Positions 5,424-13,731 are shown, numbered from the stretch's first letter. The stretch: DNA of 18,154 nt from CAZITB01 sp964542055 (GCA_964542055.1 CAZITB010000054.1:1-18154); one strand, 5' to 3'. Program-made: numbers and translations. Notes: generated from the sequence alone by a model not told the origin.

Positions 5424-6911
5424 TTAAGGCTTTGCCTGGTTTTTCAGAATTCCCAAGAAGCTCTCATACGCATCGATATACTGCTGGCGGGAGGTGTTGT
5501 CGGGCTCGATGGTTTTTGTGCGTGTTAGTCCTGTGAAGGCTTGCTGGGGGGAAGCGTAGATTTTTGCGCCTATACCTGCTGCCCTTGCGGCTCCCTGGGA
5601 ACCGTCGGTATTGTACAACTCGACCGGTGCATCTAAAACAGTGGCGAAGGCATTTCGGAAAATGGGGCTGAGGAACATGTTTGCATCGCCAGCTTTGAAC
5701 TTGCTGACTTTGATCCCCATATCTTTCATGATTGACAGGCCGTAGTTCAGGCCGAAAACAATGCCTTCCTGTGCGGCTCTGAGGATATGCGAGAGGTTAT
5801 GGATGTTGAAGTTTATATTATGAAAAGATGCACCTGGATTTTGATTTTCGAGTATTCGTTCAGCGCCGTTGCCAAAGGGAAGTATGCAAAGGCCGTCGCT
5901 TCCGATTGGTGCTTTTTTTGCGAGATCATTCATTTGCGGGTAATCGATACCTGCGGCGAAATTATGTTTTAGCCAGCTGTTTAAAATTCCTGTTCCGGCT
6001 ACGCACATCAAAACGGCAAGTCTTTGGTCTTTGTTTGTGTAGTTTACGTGAGCGAACGAATTTACCCTGGATTTAGGATCGTAATCCGGGCGGTCGCCGA
6101 TTCCGCATACTACACCGGAAGTGCCGGCGGTAGTTGCTATTTCGCCTGGCTCGAGGACGTTTAAAGAAAAAGCGTTGTTGGGCTGGTCGCCTGCGCGGTA
6201 GGTTATCGGGGTACCGGATTTTAATCCCAGTTCGTTTGCAGTTTGTGAAGTCAAAAGGCCCTGCTCGCCGAAAGTTGGAACTATATCAGGTATCAGATGA
6301 ACGTCAATATCAAAAGCGTTTAAGATATCCTGAGATAAATTTTGATTTTTGAAATCCCAGAATATTCCTTCCGAAAGGCCTGAAATAGTTGTGTTTATAT
6401 GGCCTGTCATTTTCATTGCTATGTAATCGCCTGGCAGCATAATCTTGTAAATTTTATTGTAAACCTGCGGCTGATTATCTTTGACCCATGCCAGCTTTGC
6501 AGCGGTAAAATTGCCGGGCAGGTTTAGCATATTTTCAAGGCATTTTTGATGGCCGATTATCTGTGCGGCTTTGCTGCCGTATTCGACTGCCCTGCTGTCG
6601 CACCATATAATCGAGGGGGTCAGGACTTCTAGATTTTTATCGACGCAGACCAATCCATGCATCTGGTAAGCGATTCCAATGGCCTTTATATCAGATGGGT
6701 TTATATTATTGTCATTGATAATTATTTTTGTTGCAAGCTTAACATTTTCCCACCAGTCAAGCGGGTTCTGCTGGGCCCAGCCGTTTTGCGGTGCGGCAAT
6801 CGGCATTTCCTTATGGGGTGAGGTCGCAGAAGCAATCGTTTTACCACTTTCGGCATCGAGCAAGCTGGCCTTTATGGATGATGTTCCGCAGTCATAACCA
6901 AGTAAAAACAT
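5424..6911 (-). CDS. xylB: Xylulokinase (FGGY family)
   Basis: The enzyme phosphorylates D-xylulose with ATP to xylulose 5-phosphate, feeding the pentose phosphate pathway. The FGGY N-domain starts with GYDCGTSSIKASLLD (phosphate loop), followed by GWAQQNPLDWW, the substrate segment IAYQMHGLV (about 80-88) and the IIWCDSRA motif. The likely catalytic Asp is D242 in AGDQPNNAF. The C-domain has TAGTSGVV and a later glycine-rich segment, KAGDANMFLSPIFRNAFA, where relatives have GGGAKSPLWRQ. I start at ATG 6911 (495 aa, usual length), because the fold begins there and AGGA lies upstream; a 10-residue extension to 6941 lacks support. Sister FGGY kinases act on other sugars, so substrate is probable, not certain. 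No xylose isomerase gene is nearby, but rpiB lies in the same window. Confidence 0.88.
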   Translation of the reverse strand: MFLLGYDCGTSSIKASLLDAESGKTIASATSPHKEMPIAAPQNGWAQQNPLDWWENVKLATKIIINDNNINPSDIKAIGIAYQMHGLVCVDKNLEVLTPSIIWCDSRAVEYGSKAAQIIGHQKCLENMLNLPGNFTAAKLAWVKDNQPQVYNKIYKIMLPGDYIAMKMTGHINTTISGLSEGIFWDFKNQNLSQDILNAFDIDVHLIPDIVPTFGEQGLLTSQTANELGLKSGTPITYRAGDQPNNAFSLNVLEPGEIATTAGTSGVVCGIGDRPDYDPKSRVNSFAHVNYTNKDQRLAVLMCVAGTGILNSWLKHNFAAGIDYPQMNDLAKKAPIGSDGLCILPFGNGAERILENQNPGASFHNINFNIHNLSHILRAAQEGIVFGLNYGLSIMKDMGIKVSKFKAGDANMFLSPIFRNAFATVLDAPVELYNTDGSQGAARAAGIGAKIYASPQQAFTGLTRTKTIEPDNTSRQQYIDAYESFLGILKNQAKP

Positions 6912-6930
6912 TTTAGCATTTCCTAAAATA

Positions 6931-6960
6931 ATTCCATACATTAATAGGATAAACTGTCAA
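6931..6960 (-). promoter_or_regulatory. Possible promoter of xylulokinase
   Basis: A perfect TTGACA lies on the minus strand at 6960-6955. The best -10 candidates are TGGAAT (6936-6931, 18-nt spacer) or TATGGA (6938-6933, 16-nt spacer), both weak. It lies in the 66-bp gap after pilT, so xylB could be transcribed alone or by readthrough. Confidence 0.35.
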
Positions 6961-6977
6961 TAAAGGGCGTATCTTTA

Positions 6978-8120
6978 TTACTGAGATTTTGAAGCCGATT
7001 CTTCTTTCATTTCGCCAAATTCATCCAGTTCGGCACGGACGGTTTGTGCACCACCGGCGGATTTTGCTTTTTCGAGAAGGTCGCTTGGGTTTCTGGATTT
7101 ATCAACCATTTCTTCCAGTGAGATAGTTCCTTTGGCGTAAAGCTCCCACAGGTGATCATCGAGAAGCTGCATACCCAATTTTTTACCGGTCTGGATACTT
7201 GATTCGATACGGTATGTTTTATTTTCGCGGATAAGGTTGGCGATAGCGGGAGTTACGACCATAAACTCGTAAGCAGCGACGCGGCCTTTACCTGTTTTTA
7301 CGGGGCAAAGTGCCTGGCTAAGTACTGCGATAAGGTTTGTGCTTAGCTGAACCCTGATCTGTTCCTGCTGGCTGACGGGGAAGGCGTCGATGATACGGTT
7401 GATGGTTCCCTGGCAACCGGTAGTATGAAGTGTGCTGAATACAAGGTGGCCGGTTTCGGCGGCACGAATGGCTGATTCGATGGTCTCAAGGTCACGCATT
7501 TCACCAACGAGGATAACGTCGGGGTCCTGACGGAGAGCACGTTTGAGCGATTCAGAAAATGATGGGACGTCGATTCCGACTTCACGCTGATTTAAGATCG
7601 ACTTTTTGTGCTGGTGATAATATTCGATCGGTTCTTCAACGGTGATAATATGGCGGTCGAAATTTTCGTTGATGTAGTTTATCATTGAAGCAAGAGTCGT
7701 TGATTTACCCGAACCTGTCGGGCCGGTTACCAGGAAAAGTCCTCTTGGTCTGCGGCAAAGGCTTGCACATATTTTCGGCAGTCCGATCTTTTCGAAACTT
7801 AACAGTTCTGAAGGTATAAGACGCAAGACCATGGAGATGTTACCTCTTTGACGCAGCACCGCTACACGGAAACGTCCGGCGTCGCCGAACGCGAAACCAA
7901 AGTCAGTGCCTCCCCTTTCCTGCAGCTCTTCCTGGTTTCTTTCGGGTGTGATACTTTTCATGAGTGCAACGGCGTCTTCGGGTGTAATTACCTTTGTTTC
8001 AAGGGCCCGAAGTCTTCCGGACATTCTTAGGATGGGAGGTCTGTCAACAACAATGTGGAGGTCTGAGCCGCCCATTTTGATACAAGCTTCCAGTAACCTG
8101 TCAATATGTAATGTAGCCAT
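6978..8120 (-). CDS. pilT: Type IV pilus retraction ATPase PilT
   Basis: This cytoplasmic hexameric ATPase powers pilus retraction (twitching motility, surface sensing, DNA uptake). The N-terminal PAS-like region (1-100) has GGSDLHIVVDRPP and a FRVAVLRQRGNISMVLR stretch. Walker A is GPTGSGKS (133-140), the acidic box is EEPIEY (162-167), the Walker B region is DVILVGEMRD (201-210, Glu207), and the signature GHLVFSTLHT follows (224-233). The C-terminal segment AIANLIRENK with GMQLLDDHL matches PilT/PilU. The length of 380 aa is slightly more than typical PilT because of a polar tail after about residue 345. A PilU-type paralogue is the main alternative. It starts 25 bp after the pilB stop with AAGG upstream, so the two are an operon. 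No other pilus genes are in the window. Confidence 0.93.
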   Translation of the reverse strand: MATLHIDRLLEACIKMGGSDLHIVVDRPPILRMSGRLRALETKVITPEDAVALMKSITPERNQEELQERGGTDFGFAFGDAGRFRVAVLRQRGNISMVLRLIPSELLSFEKIGLPKICASLCRRPRGLFLVTGPTGSGKSTTLASMINYINENFDRHIITVEEPIEYYHQHKKSILNQREVGIDVPSFSESLKRALRQDPDVILVGEMRDLETIESAIRAAETGHLVFSTLHTTGCQGTINRIIDAFPVSQQEQIRVQLSTNLIAVLSQALCPVKTGKGRVAAYEFMVVTPAIANLIRENKTYRIESSIQTGKKLGMQLLDDHLWELYAKGTISLEEMVDKSRNPSDLLEKAKSAGGAQTVRAELDEFGEMKEESASKSQ

Positions 8121-8145
8121 TTTTAACCTTTATAAATTTATGATA

Positions 8146-9858
8146 TCAATCAACAACAAGTCCTTCGGCCTGGCTTGTTCTTGAAACTTCTTCGGGGGTT
8201 GTTATTCCTTTGAATATTTTTGCTTTTCCATCTTCGAGCAGTGGTTTCATACCGCTTGCTTTTGCGGCTTTTCTAAGCTCGGATGCGGTTGAACGGGCAA
8301 ATGCGAGTTCCCTGATTTCGGAATTCATTTCCATCAGTTCGAAAATACCTACTCGGCCTTTGAATCCGCTGCCCTGGCATTTTCCGCAACCTTTGCCTTT
8401 GTAGATTTTTTGCGTTTTCAAATCCTGCGGTGTTATATTGAGCAGTCTTAAGAACTGCGGATTGGGGTGTTGGTCAACTTCCTTGCATGCGGGGCATATC
8501 TTTCTTACCAGTCGCTGAGCCAAGACGGCCTGGATAGCACTTGCGGCGAGAAACGGCTTTACTCCCATGTCGGTAAGACGGGTAATGGCGCTGGGAGCGT
8601 CATTTGTATGCAGTGTGCTAAATACAAGGTGACCGGTAAGTGCGGCCTGGATGGCGATATCTGCTACGATTCCGTCACGAATTTCACCGATGAGAATAAT
8701 GTTTGGTGATTGACGGAGCATAGATCTCAGGATCGATTCGAATGTGAGGCCGATGTCGGCACGGACCTGGCACTGGTTTATACCGGCGAAGTTATATTCG
8801 ACCGGGTCTTCGGCGGTGATGATCTTAGTGTCGGGGCGGTTGAGTTCCTGGAGTGCGGCGTAAAGAGTAGTTGTTTTACCCGAACCTGTGGGGCCGGTTA
8901 CAAGGAAAATGCCGTTTGGTCTTTTGATGATATTCTTAAATCTTTCGTTGTCCTCTTCCTCAAAGCCCAGAGCACGAACACCGATGTTAACGGCGTCAGG
9001 TCTTAAGATACGAAGTACGATGCTTTCTCCGTGATATGCGGGAAGTGCCGAAACACGGAAGTCGATATCCTGTTTGTCGATGGTTCTTTTTATTCGGCCG
9101 TCCTGTGGTATTCTTCTTTCGGCGATGTCCATGCCGGAAAGAATTTTGAGCCTTGCGGTGATAGGTGCCTGCATGTTTTTGGGTACTGAGTCTCTTTCAT
9201 CGCAGCGGCCGTCAACGCGGTAACGTACCTTGACGCGGTCGGCCATAGGTTCGATGTGAATATCTGATGCTTTTATTCGGTAAGCTTCATCGATGATGAG
9301 GTTAACGAGCCTGATGACGGGACCTTCATCGTCTTCTTCGGCTTGCTGGGCACGTTGAACTTCGGCTTCGATGGAGTGGCCTGCCTCATTTAGTTCCTGG
9401 GCGGTTGCGTCGAGACTGCTGCGGACTTCGTCGAGATTTTTGAGGATGTATGCTTTTATTCTGGATGGCGGCGCGAGGCAGCAGTCGAGTTCTGTGTTTA
9501 GCCTGAATCGCAGCATATCGAGGGTGTCCAAGTCCATCGGGTCATTGATGATGAGTTTTAGTTTTCCATCATTCTGGCCCAGCGGCAGGACGTTGTGTTT
9601 CATTATGAGTTCTTTTGGAACCAGTTTGAGAGCGGCCTGGGTCAGCGGCGTTTCTTCGAGGTCGATGTATTCCATTCCGAAATGTTTGGAAAGTGCTTTT
9701 GTGACCTTTTCCTCGTCGAGCAGTCCGTTTCCAATGAGGTATTCGCCAAGCCGCTGATTTGTCTTCTTTGATTCTACTATAGCTTTTTTAAGGGTGTCTT
9801 TGTCGAGATACCCGAGTTTGTAAATAATTTCGCCTAAATGTCTTCTTTTTTTTGTCAT
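8146..9858 (-). CDS. pilB: Type IV pilus extension ATPase PilB / GspE family
   Basis: This is the motor ATPase that drives pilin assembly. The N-terminal MshEN/GspE-N domain (about 5-140) begins RHLGEIIYKLGYLDKDTL and includes GQNDGKLKLIINDP. A linker with acidic residues leads to the N2 domain (DIHIEPMADRVKVRYRVDG, about 199-217). Walker A is GPTGSGKT (322-329), the acidic box is AEDPVEY, the Walker B region is NIILIGEIRD (386-395, Glu392), and the signature GHLVFSTLHTND follows. A zinc-binding tetracysteine is seen at C455/C458 and C491/C494, as in PilB and GspE. The 570 aa length is normal. PilT directly downstream favours PilB over a type II secretion GspE. The Shine-Dalgarno sequence is weak. 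Confidence 0.92.
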   Translation of the reverse strand: MTKKRRHLGEIIYKLGYLDKDTLKKAIVESKKTNQRLGEYLIGNGLLDEEKVTKALSKHFGMEYIDLEETPLTQAALKLVPKELIMKHNVLPLGQNDGKLKLIINDPMDLDTLDMLRFRLNTELDCCLAPPSRIKAYILKNLDEVRSSLDATAQELNEAGHSIEAEVQRAQQAEEDDEGPVIRLVNLIIDEAYRIKASDIHIEPMADRVKVRYRVDGRCDERDSVPKNMQAPITARLKILSGMDIAERRIPQDGRIKRTIDKQDIDFRVSALPAYHGESIVLRILRPDAVNIGVRALGFEEEDNERFKNIIKRPNGIFLVTGPTGSGKTTTLYAALQELNRPDTKIITAEDPVEYNFAGINQCQVRADIGLTFESILRSMLRQSPNIILIGEIRDGIVADIAIQAALTGHLVFSTLHTNDAPSAITRLTDMGVKPFLAASAIQAVLAQRLVRKICPACKEVDQHPNPQFLRLLNITPQDLKTQKIYKGKGCGKCQGSGFKGRVGIFELMEMNSEIRELAFARSTASELRKAAKASGMKPLLEDGKAKIFKGITTPEEVSRTSQAEGLVVD

Positions 9859-9893
9859 ATAAATTCACTTTTTGCGGTTGATAATAGAACCGT

Positions 9894-9923
9894 ATCATAA
9901 CATAAATATATATTGCGGGTCAA
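9894..9923 (-). promoter_or_regulatory. Predicted promoter of the pilB-pilT operon
   Basis: On the minus strand TTGACC (9923-9918) and TATGAT (9899-9894) are 18 nt apart, about 35 bp before the pilB ATG. The -35 element overlaps the last codon region and stop of cinA, so the pil genes can be transcribed separately from the cinA operon. Confidence 0.5.
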
Positions 9924-11170
9924 ACTTGAATTTTAAGTCTTAGCAGATTAAGGGCAGTTTGAGCCGTTTGTAACCTTATGAATTCGCGGGACCTGGAGAA
10001 ATTATACTTGTGTACATCAAGATCAGTCCCATCGTTAACTGATATATATACTAATCCTACCGGTTTTTGTTCGGTTGAGCCGGTTGGCCCGGCAATTCCG
10101 GTTACCGCTATCGAGTAATCGGATTTTGCGGTTTTGGCAGCTCCAAGGGCCATTTCTCCGGCGACCTGGGGGCTTACGGCTCCGTGGTCAAGTAAGGTTT
10201 TTTCGGATACTCCGAGTTGGGATATTTTGGCCTGATTGGAATATGTAACCCAGCCATGAGTGAAAAAACGGCTTGAGCCGGGGATGTCAGTTAGCATTTT
10301 GGAGATGAGCCCGCCTGTGCAGGACTCGGCAAGAGCAATAGCTTTGCCTTTTTCGGTTAGTAATTGGCCTACAATTTCGGGCAAAGTCTGGTTTTGATAG
10401 CCGAAAATCAGGTCTTTGAAAATTTTTTGGATGGTCTGGAGATCTTTTTGGATGAGATCGTCGGCTTGGGTGGGGTTTTTAGCTTTGGCGATGATGTAAA
10501 GTGTTAAAATGCCGGTGCTGACGGTGCAGTTTATCTGGGGGTTCCTGGTGCGGTTCATCATCTCGCCTAATTTTTCGGCGGCCATGGATTCGCCAATGCC
10601 GAAAATGTGTACTTTATGGGACTTTATCACTTGTGTGGTATTTAGGTTTAATAAAATGGGGGTAAGGTGATCTTCGAACATTTTTTTCATTTCGGAGGGG
10701 ACGCCGGGAAAGGCGGCGATTATTTTGTCCTTGGGGGCGACTTTAAACCCAGGTGCGGTGCCCAGAGAGTTTGAGAGTATTTGGGCGGTTTTGGGGAAAT
10801 ATGCCTGTACTTTGTTTCTTTCGGGGGTTGGGTAATTTCGGTGTTTAAAATATGATTGAATCTTTTCCCATGATGGCTGATCAAAAACAAGCTGTTCGTT
10901 TAGAAAGTGAGCCGCTGCATTTCTCGTGATGTCGTCATCGGTCGGGCCCAGACCGCCGGTTAATATGATTATGTCAGCTTGAGATGCGGCTTCTCGGATG
11001 GTATTGGAAATAATTTCGATGTCATCGCCGACAGTGTAAGTGCAAATAACAGGTATTGAAAATGAGGTAAACTGCTGGGCGAGCCAGGCGGAGTTTGTGT
11101 CGATAGAATCGCCGGTTATAAGTTCGTTTCCGATGGTGATTATGCAAGCGGTTTTCATACTTTTACACAT
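9920..11170 (-). CDS. cinA: CinA-family protein (nicotinamide-nucleotide amidase)
   Basis: CinA proteins combine an N-terminal MoaB/MogA-like domain, which acts as an ADP-ribose pyrophosphatase in some members, with a C-terminal NMN deamidase domain. They recycle pyridine nucleotides and are tied to competence in some bacteria. Here residues 5-175 carry the MoaB-like fold with IITIGNELITGD and TGGLGPTDDD (71-80). Residues about 262-414 form the CinA domain, with ALAESCTGGLIS (catalytic Ser283 within ESCTGG), GWVTYSN and VTGIAGPTG. The length of 416 aa is typical. The ATG at 11170 overlaps the end of the upstream GTPase gene by 8 bp and has AGG at a good distance; an ATG at 11158 fits the family start better and is equally possible. 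Translation is probably coupled to the gene before it. Confidence 0.92.
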   Translation of the reverse strand: MCKSMKTACIITIGNELITGDSIDTNSAWLAQQFTSFSIPVICTYTVGDDIEIISNTIREAASQADIIILTGGLGPTDDDITRNAAAHFLNEQLVFDQPSWEKIQSYFKHRNYPTPERNKVQAYFPKTAQILSNSLGTAPGFKVAPKDKIIAAFPGVPSEMKKMFEDHLTPILLNLNTTQVIKSHKVHIFGIGESMAAEKLGEMMNRTRNPQINCTVSTGILTLYIIAKAKNPTQADDLIQKDLQTIQKIFKDLIFGYQNQTLPEIVGQLLTEKGKAIALAESCTGGLISKMLTDIPGSSRFFTHGWVTYSNQAKISQLGVSEKTLLDHGAVSPQVAGEMALGAAKTAKSDYSIAVTGIAGPTGSTEQKPVGLVYISVNDGTDLDVHKYNFSRSREFIRLQTAQTALNLLRLKIQV

Positions 11171-12221
11171 TAAACCTGAAATTTATAATATCGCCGTCCT
11201 GAACGATGTAAGTTTTTCCTTCGAGCCGGGATTTGCCGGCGGCTTTAACTGCTTTTTCGTCGCCGAGTTCTTTGAGGTCATCGAAACTCATGGTTTCGGC
11301 GCGGATGAAGCCGCGTTTTATGTCGCTGTGGATTTTTCCGGCGGCATCGAGTGCGGTGGTGTCTTTCTTTATGGTCCATGCGCGGGATTCATCTTCTCCG
11401 CAGGTGAGGAAACTTATCAGCCCGAGAGTAGAATAGCAGCTGCGGACGAATTTTTTTGTTGCGGGTTCTTCGATTCCCAGATCCGCCATGAATTCTGTTC
11501 TGCTTTCGGGGTCGAGCTGGGTTAATTCGCATTCGATATCGGCACAAAGGGTTATTGTTTCGATATCGGTGTCAATTTTTGTATCCTGGCCGATCTGGTC
11601 TTCGGATATATTTAGAACTGCCATCATTGGTTTTAAGGTTAGAAAGCCGAATGAGCGGATCAGTTCGAGTTCCTCTTCGGATTTTACAACTGAACTGATG
11701 GGCTTTTCATTTTCGAGAGCGTCCTGAAGTTTTATCATCAGTTCGAGTTCGGCTTTGTCGAGGGCTTGGCGTTTTGAAGGTTTTTTGACGTTTTTTTCAA
11801 GTGTTTCGATACGGTTTGCGACCTGTTCGAGGTCGGCAAGGAGGATTTCTGTTTTCAGGTCTGAAAAGTCCCGGGCAGGGTTAACGCTGTTGTTGTATGG
11901 CGGGACCGAAGGGTTGTCAAAGGCTCTTATTACCAGAACGAGCATGTCAACGGTTCTGATCTGGTTGATCAGTTTACGGGCTGCTGAGCGGGAGCTTTCG
12001 TCAGTGAATGAGAAACCGGGAATGTCGAGGCAGTCGATGGTGGCGTAAGTTTTCTTTTTGCTGTTATAATGGTCGGTCAGCCAATCGACACGCTGGTCGG
12101 GAACGGGGACGACGGCTTGTTGAATGGCGATGGTACCGGCCTGGGGAGGCTCTTTGCCGGTTAGAGCCTGTAGCAGTGTGCTTTTGCCTGATTGTAATAA
12201 ACCTATGAGTCCTACTTTCAA
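11163..12221 (-). CDS. YchF/Obg-like NTPase (divergent paralogue, TGS domain)
   Basis: This is a TRAFAC P-loop NTPase of the YchF type; canonical YchF/OLA1 binds ATP and associates with ribosomes. The P-loop is GLLQSGKST (7-15) instead of the usual PNVGKST, followed by G3 DIPG (66-69). In the G4 position the typical NKxD is replaced by NISE (204-207), the NxxE motif that gives YchF its ATP preference. A helical insertion lies at about 118-190, and the C-terminal TGS/DUF933 region (about 260-352) holds FLTCGEDESRAWTI, a K-R-GFIRAE stretch and VQDGDIINFRF. The length of 352 aa is near the family's usual 363, but the sequence between the P-loop and DIPG is atypical, so this may be a planctomycete paralogue rather than the universal YchF. 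The start is TTG with GGAG 7 nt before it. It sits between fumB and cinA in one operon. Confidence 0.85.
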   Translation of the reverse strand: MKVGLIGLLQSGKSTLLQALTGKEPPQAGTIAIQQAVVPVPDQRVDWLTDHYNSKKKTYATIDCLDIPGFSFTDESSRSAARKLINQIRTVDMLVLVIRAFDNPSVPPYNNSVNPARDFSDLKTEILLADLEQVANRIETLEKNVKKPSKRQALDKAELELMIKLQDALENEKPISSVVKSEEELELIRSFGFLTLKPMMAVLNISEDQIGQDTKIDTDIETITLCADIECELTQLDPESRTEFMADLGIEEPATKKFVRSCYSTLGLISFLTCGEDESRAWTIKKDTTALDAAGKIHSDIKRGFIRAETMSFDDLKELGDEKAVKAAGKSRLEGKTYIVQDGDIINFRFNV

Positions 12222-12235
12222 AATGTATCTCCAAA

Positions 12236-12769
12236 TTACTGATTATATACTGAGTTTCCTTTTGTGTCATACGCAACAATTGCAGGGAAATCTTTTACCT
12301 GCAGCTTTCTTACCGCTTCGGTGCCGAGTTCTTCGAAGGCTATGATCTCGGCGGAGGTTATATGTTTTGCCAGCAGCGCCCCTGCCCCGCCGATGGTTGC
12401 CAGGTGTACTGCATTGTTTTCTTTCAGTGATTCTATAACAAGTTGGCTGCGGTAGCCTTTGCCGATTGTGGCCTTTAAGCCGTGAGCAAGCAGTGTTGGG
12501 GAAAACGGGTCCATTCGGGAAGAAGTTGTCGGCCCTGCGGCACCTATGGGGCGGTTTTGAGTTGCGGGAGTGGGCCCGACAAAGTAAATTATCGCTCCGT
12601 TCAAGTCGAACGGCAGGGGTTGGTTTTGATGAAGAAGTTCGCACAGGCGTTTGTGGGCCTGGTCGCGGGCGGTGTAAACTGTTCCGCTGATGAGGATTTT
12701 GTCGCCTGCGATTAGTTTTTTTGTAACTTCTTCGGTCAATGGAGCCGAGATTTCAATGGTTTTCGACAT
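12236..12769 (-). CDS. fumB: Fumarate hydratase, class I beta subunit (C-terminal domain)
   Basis: This is the small subunit of the two-part Fe-S fumarase (or a related hydro-lyase such as the L-tartrate dehydratase beta subunit), which converts fumarate to malate. Visible family motifs are KILISGTVYTARDQAHKRL (about 25-42), YFVGPTPA, GAAGPTTSSRMD (77-88), and GKGYRS. I chose ATG 12769 (177 aa), with AGG 6 nt upstream and the conserved region starting right after it; the open frame to 12847 begins with an unlikely Phe-rich extension. The alpha subunit, which carries the iron-sulfur cluster, is not in the window, so it must be encoded elsewhere. It lies 14 bp upstream of the YchF-like gene, so it leads an operon with that gene and cinA. 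Together with mdh it represents the TCA cycle here. Confidence 0.88.
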   Translation of the reverse strand: MSKTIEISAPLTEEVTKKLIAGDKILISGTVYTARDQAHKRLCELLHQNQPLPFDLNGAIIYFVGPTPATQNRPIGAAGPTTSSRMDPFSPTLLAHGLKATIGKGYRSQLVIESLKENNAVHLATIGGAGALLAKHITSAEIIAFEELGTEAVRKLQVKDFPAIVAYDTKGNSVYNQ

Positions 12770-12803
12770 ATTACGCCTATAAAAATTTATCAGGAAAAAA
12801 GAG

Positions 12804-12832
12804 AATATACAGGTTAATGGGGGTTTGTGCAA
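12804..12832 (-). promoter_or_regulatory. Predicted promoter of the fumarase-beta operon
   Basis: On the minus strand TTGCAC (12832-12827) and TATATT (12809-12804) are exactly 17 nt apart, about 35 bp before the fumarase-beta ATG. It is the best-formed promoter in the window. Confidence 0.55.
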
Positions 12833-12870
12833 ATATTTGATATGCAATTAGGTTTTAAATTAAAAAAAAA

Positions 12871-12953
12871 TGGGCCGAGCTGGATTTGAACCAGCGTAGG
12901 CTTGCGCCAACGGGTTTACAGCCCGTTCCCTTTAGCCACTCGGGCATCGACCC
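12871..12953 (-). tRNA. tRNA-Tyr (anticodon GTA)
   Basis: Reading the minus strand, GGGTCGA (12953-12947) pairs with TCGGCCC (12878-12872, one U-G wobble), and A at 12871 is the discriminator. The anticodon stem CGGG/CCCG encloses CTGTAAA, with anticodon GTA at 12919-12917. A long variable arm marks a class II tRNA, and the T arm is GCTGG-TTCAAAT-CCAGC. CCA is not encoded. A run of nine T follows directly on the minus strand (12870-12862) and may serve as terminator. Confidence 0.95.
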
Positions 12954-13106
12954 AAATTCTTTTAATTAAAGAAGTTACGGTAAATAACTCCTTTGAATTC
13001 TAAACAAGAAAGATGATTTTAACCCAAGACAATTTGTTTTTCAAGCAAAAATAGAAGCTGAATATAAAAAAGTTTTAGAATTAGTTTGGGGTTTAAAGTG
13101 CTTTTT

Positions 13107-13541
13107 TCAGCTAAGTGAGTCGATTTTATCGATTCTTGCCTGGTGTCTTCCGCCTTCGAACGGGGTATTTAGCCATATATCGACGATTTCTTTTGCCAGA
13201 TCGAGGGGAATGGTTCTCTGGCCGATAGAGAGCATGTTTGCATGGTTATGCGAGCTGGCCCATTGAGCGGTATCGGCGTTCCAGCAGAGGGCGCATCTTG
13301 CGGATTTGATCCTGTTGGCAGCCATTGCTTCTCCGTTTCCGCTTCCGCCGAGAACAATGCCTTTTTCAAATTCGCCAGCGGCGACGGCTTTTGCAACCGG
13401 AATGATGAAATCGGGATAATCGCATGATTGATCGGAATCTGTGCCGAAATCCTGGACTTGATGGCCTTTTTCTTTCAGGAAATCAATTAAAGCCTGTTTG
13501 TATTTAAATCCGGCATGGTCAGAGCCAATTGCAATTTTCAT
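13107..13541 (-). CDS. rpiB: Ribose-5-phosphate isomerase B
   Basis: The enzyme interconverts ribose 5-phosphate and ribulose 5-phosphate. This 144-aa protein matches the RpiB/LacAB family: IGSDHAGF near the N-terminus (D8, H9), DFGTDS, CDYPDF, then GGSGNGEAMAANRIKSARCAL (65-85) and HNHANMLSIGQRTI. Members like that of E. coli have a catalytic Cys in CGTG; here that position is Gly in GGSGNGE, and Glu71 fits the base used by the mycobacterial-type enzymes. The start has an excellent GAGGTGA just upstream. The 190-bp gap to the divergent flavodoxin gene holds a perfect inverted repeat. The gene probably forms its own transcript, with tRNA-Tyr next downstream. Assignment is firm; the catalytic type is read by analogy. 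Confidence 0.95.
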   Translation of the reverse strand: MKIAIGSDHAGFKYKQALIDFLKEKGHQVQDFGTDSDQSCDYPDFIIPVAKAVAAGEFEKGIVLGGSGNGEAMAANRIKSARCALCWNADTAQWASSHNHANMLSIGQRTIPLDLAKEIVDIWLNTPFEGGRHQARIDKIDSLS

Positions 13542-13587
13542 ATTGTCACCTCAAATTGTTTAATATTGTCATCAGGAAGCAAAATTA

Positions 13588-13600
13588 ACCAAAATTTGGT
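13588..13600. promoter_or_regulatory. Perfect inverted repeat between rpiB and flavodoxin gene
   Basis: ACCAAA and TTTGGT flank a single A, giving a 13-bp symmetric site between two divergent genes. The size and symmetry suit an operator for a dimeric regulator, but AT-rich DNA makes chance matches fairly common. Confidence 0.35.
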
Positions 13601-13672
13601 AAAAAAACTACTAAAAAGCAGAGAATATTATGATTTTTTTGGGTTTAAACAGCTAAAAATGGGGATTTTGGC

Positions 13673-13701
13673 TTGCAATTAGGGTGTTTATGGTGCAAAA
13701 T
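13673..13701 (+). promoter_or_regulatory. Possible promoter of the flavodoxin-like gene
   Basis: TTGCAA (13673-13678) and CAAAAT (13696-13701) are 17 nt apart, 30 bp before the chosen ATG. The -10 element is imperfect, so confidence is low. Confidence 0.3.
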
Positions 13702-13731
13702 CATAGAAAATTGAATCAGAAAGGAAGATTT

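Noticed and set aside
8467..9006. Long plus-strand ORFs opposite pilB
   Set aside because: They are shadows of the pilB codons, with no ribosome sites and no family resemblance.
12770..12847. N-terminal extension of fumarase beta
   Set aside because: It would cover the predicted promoter, lacks a ribosome site and adds a non-conserved Phe-rich stretch.
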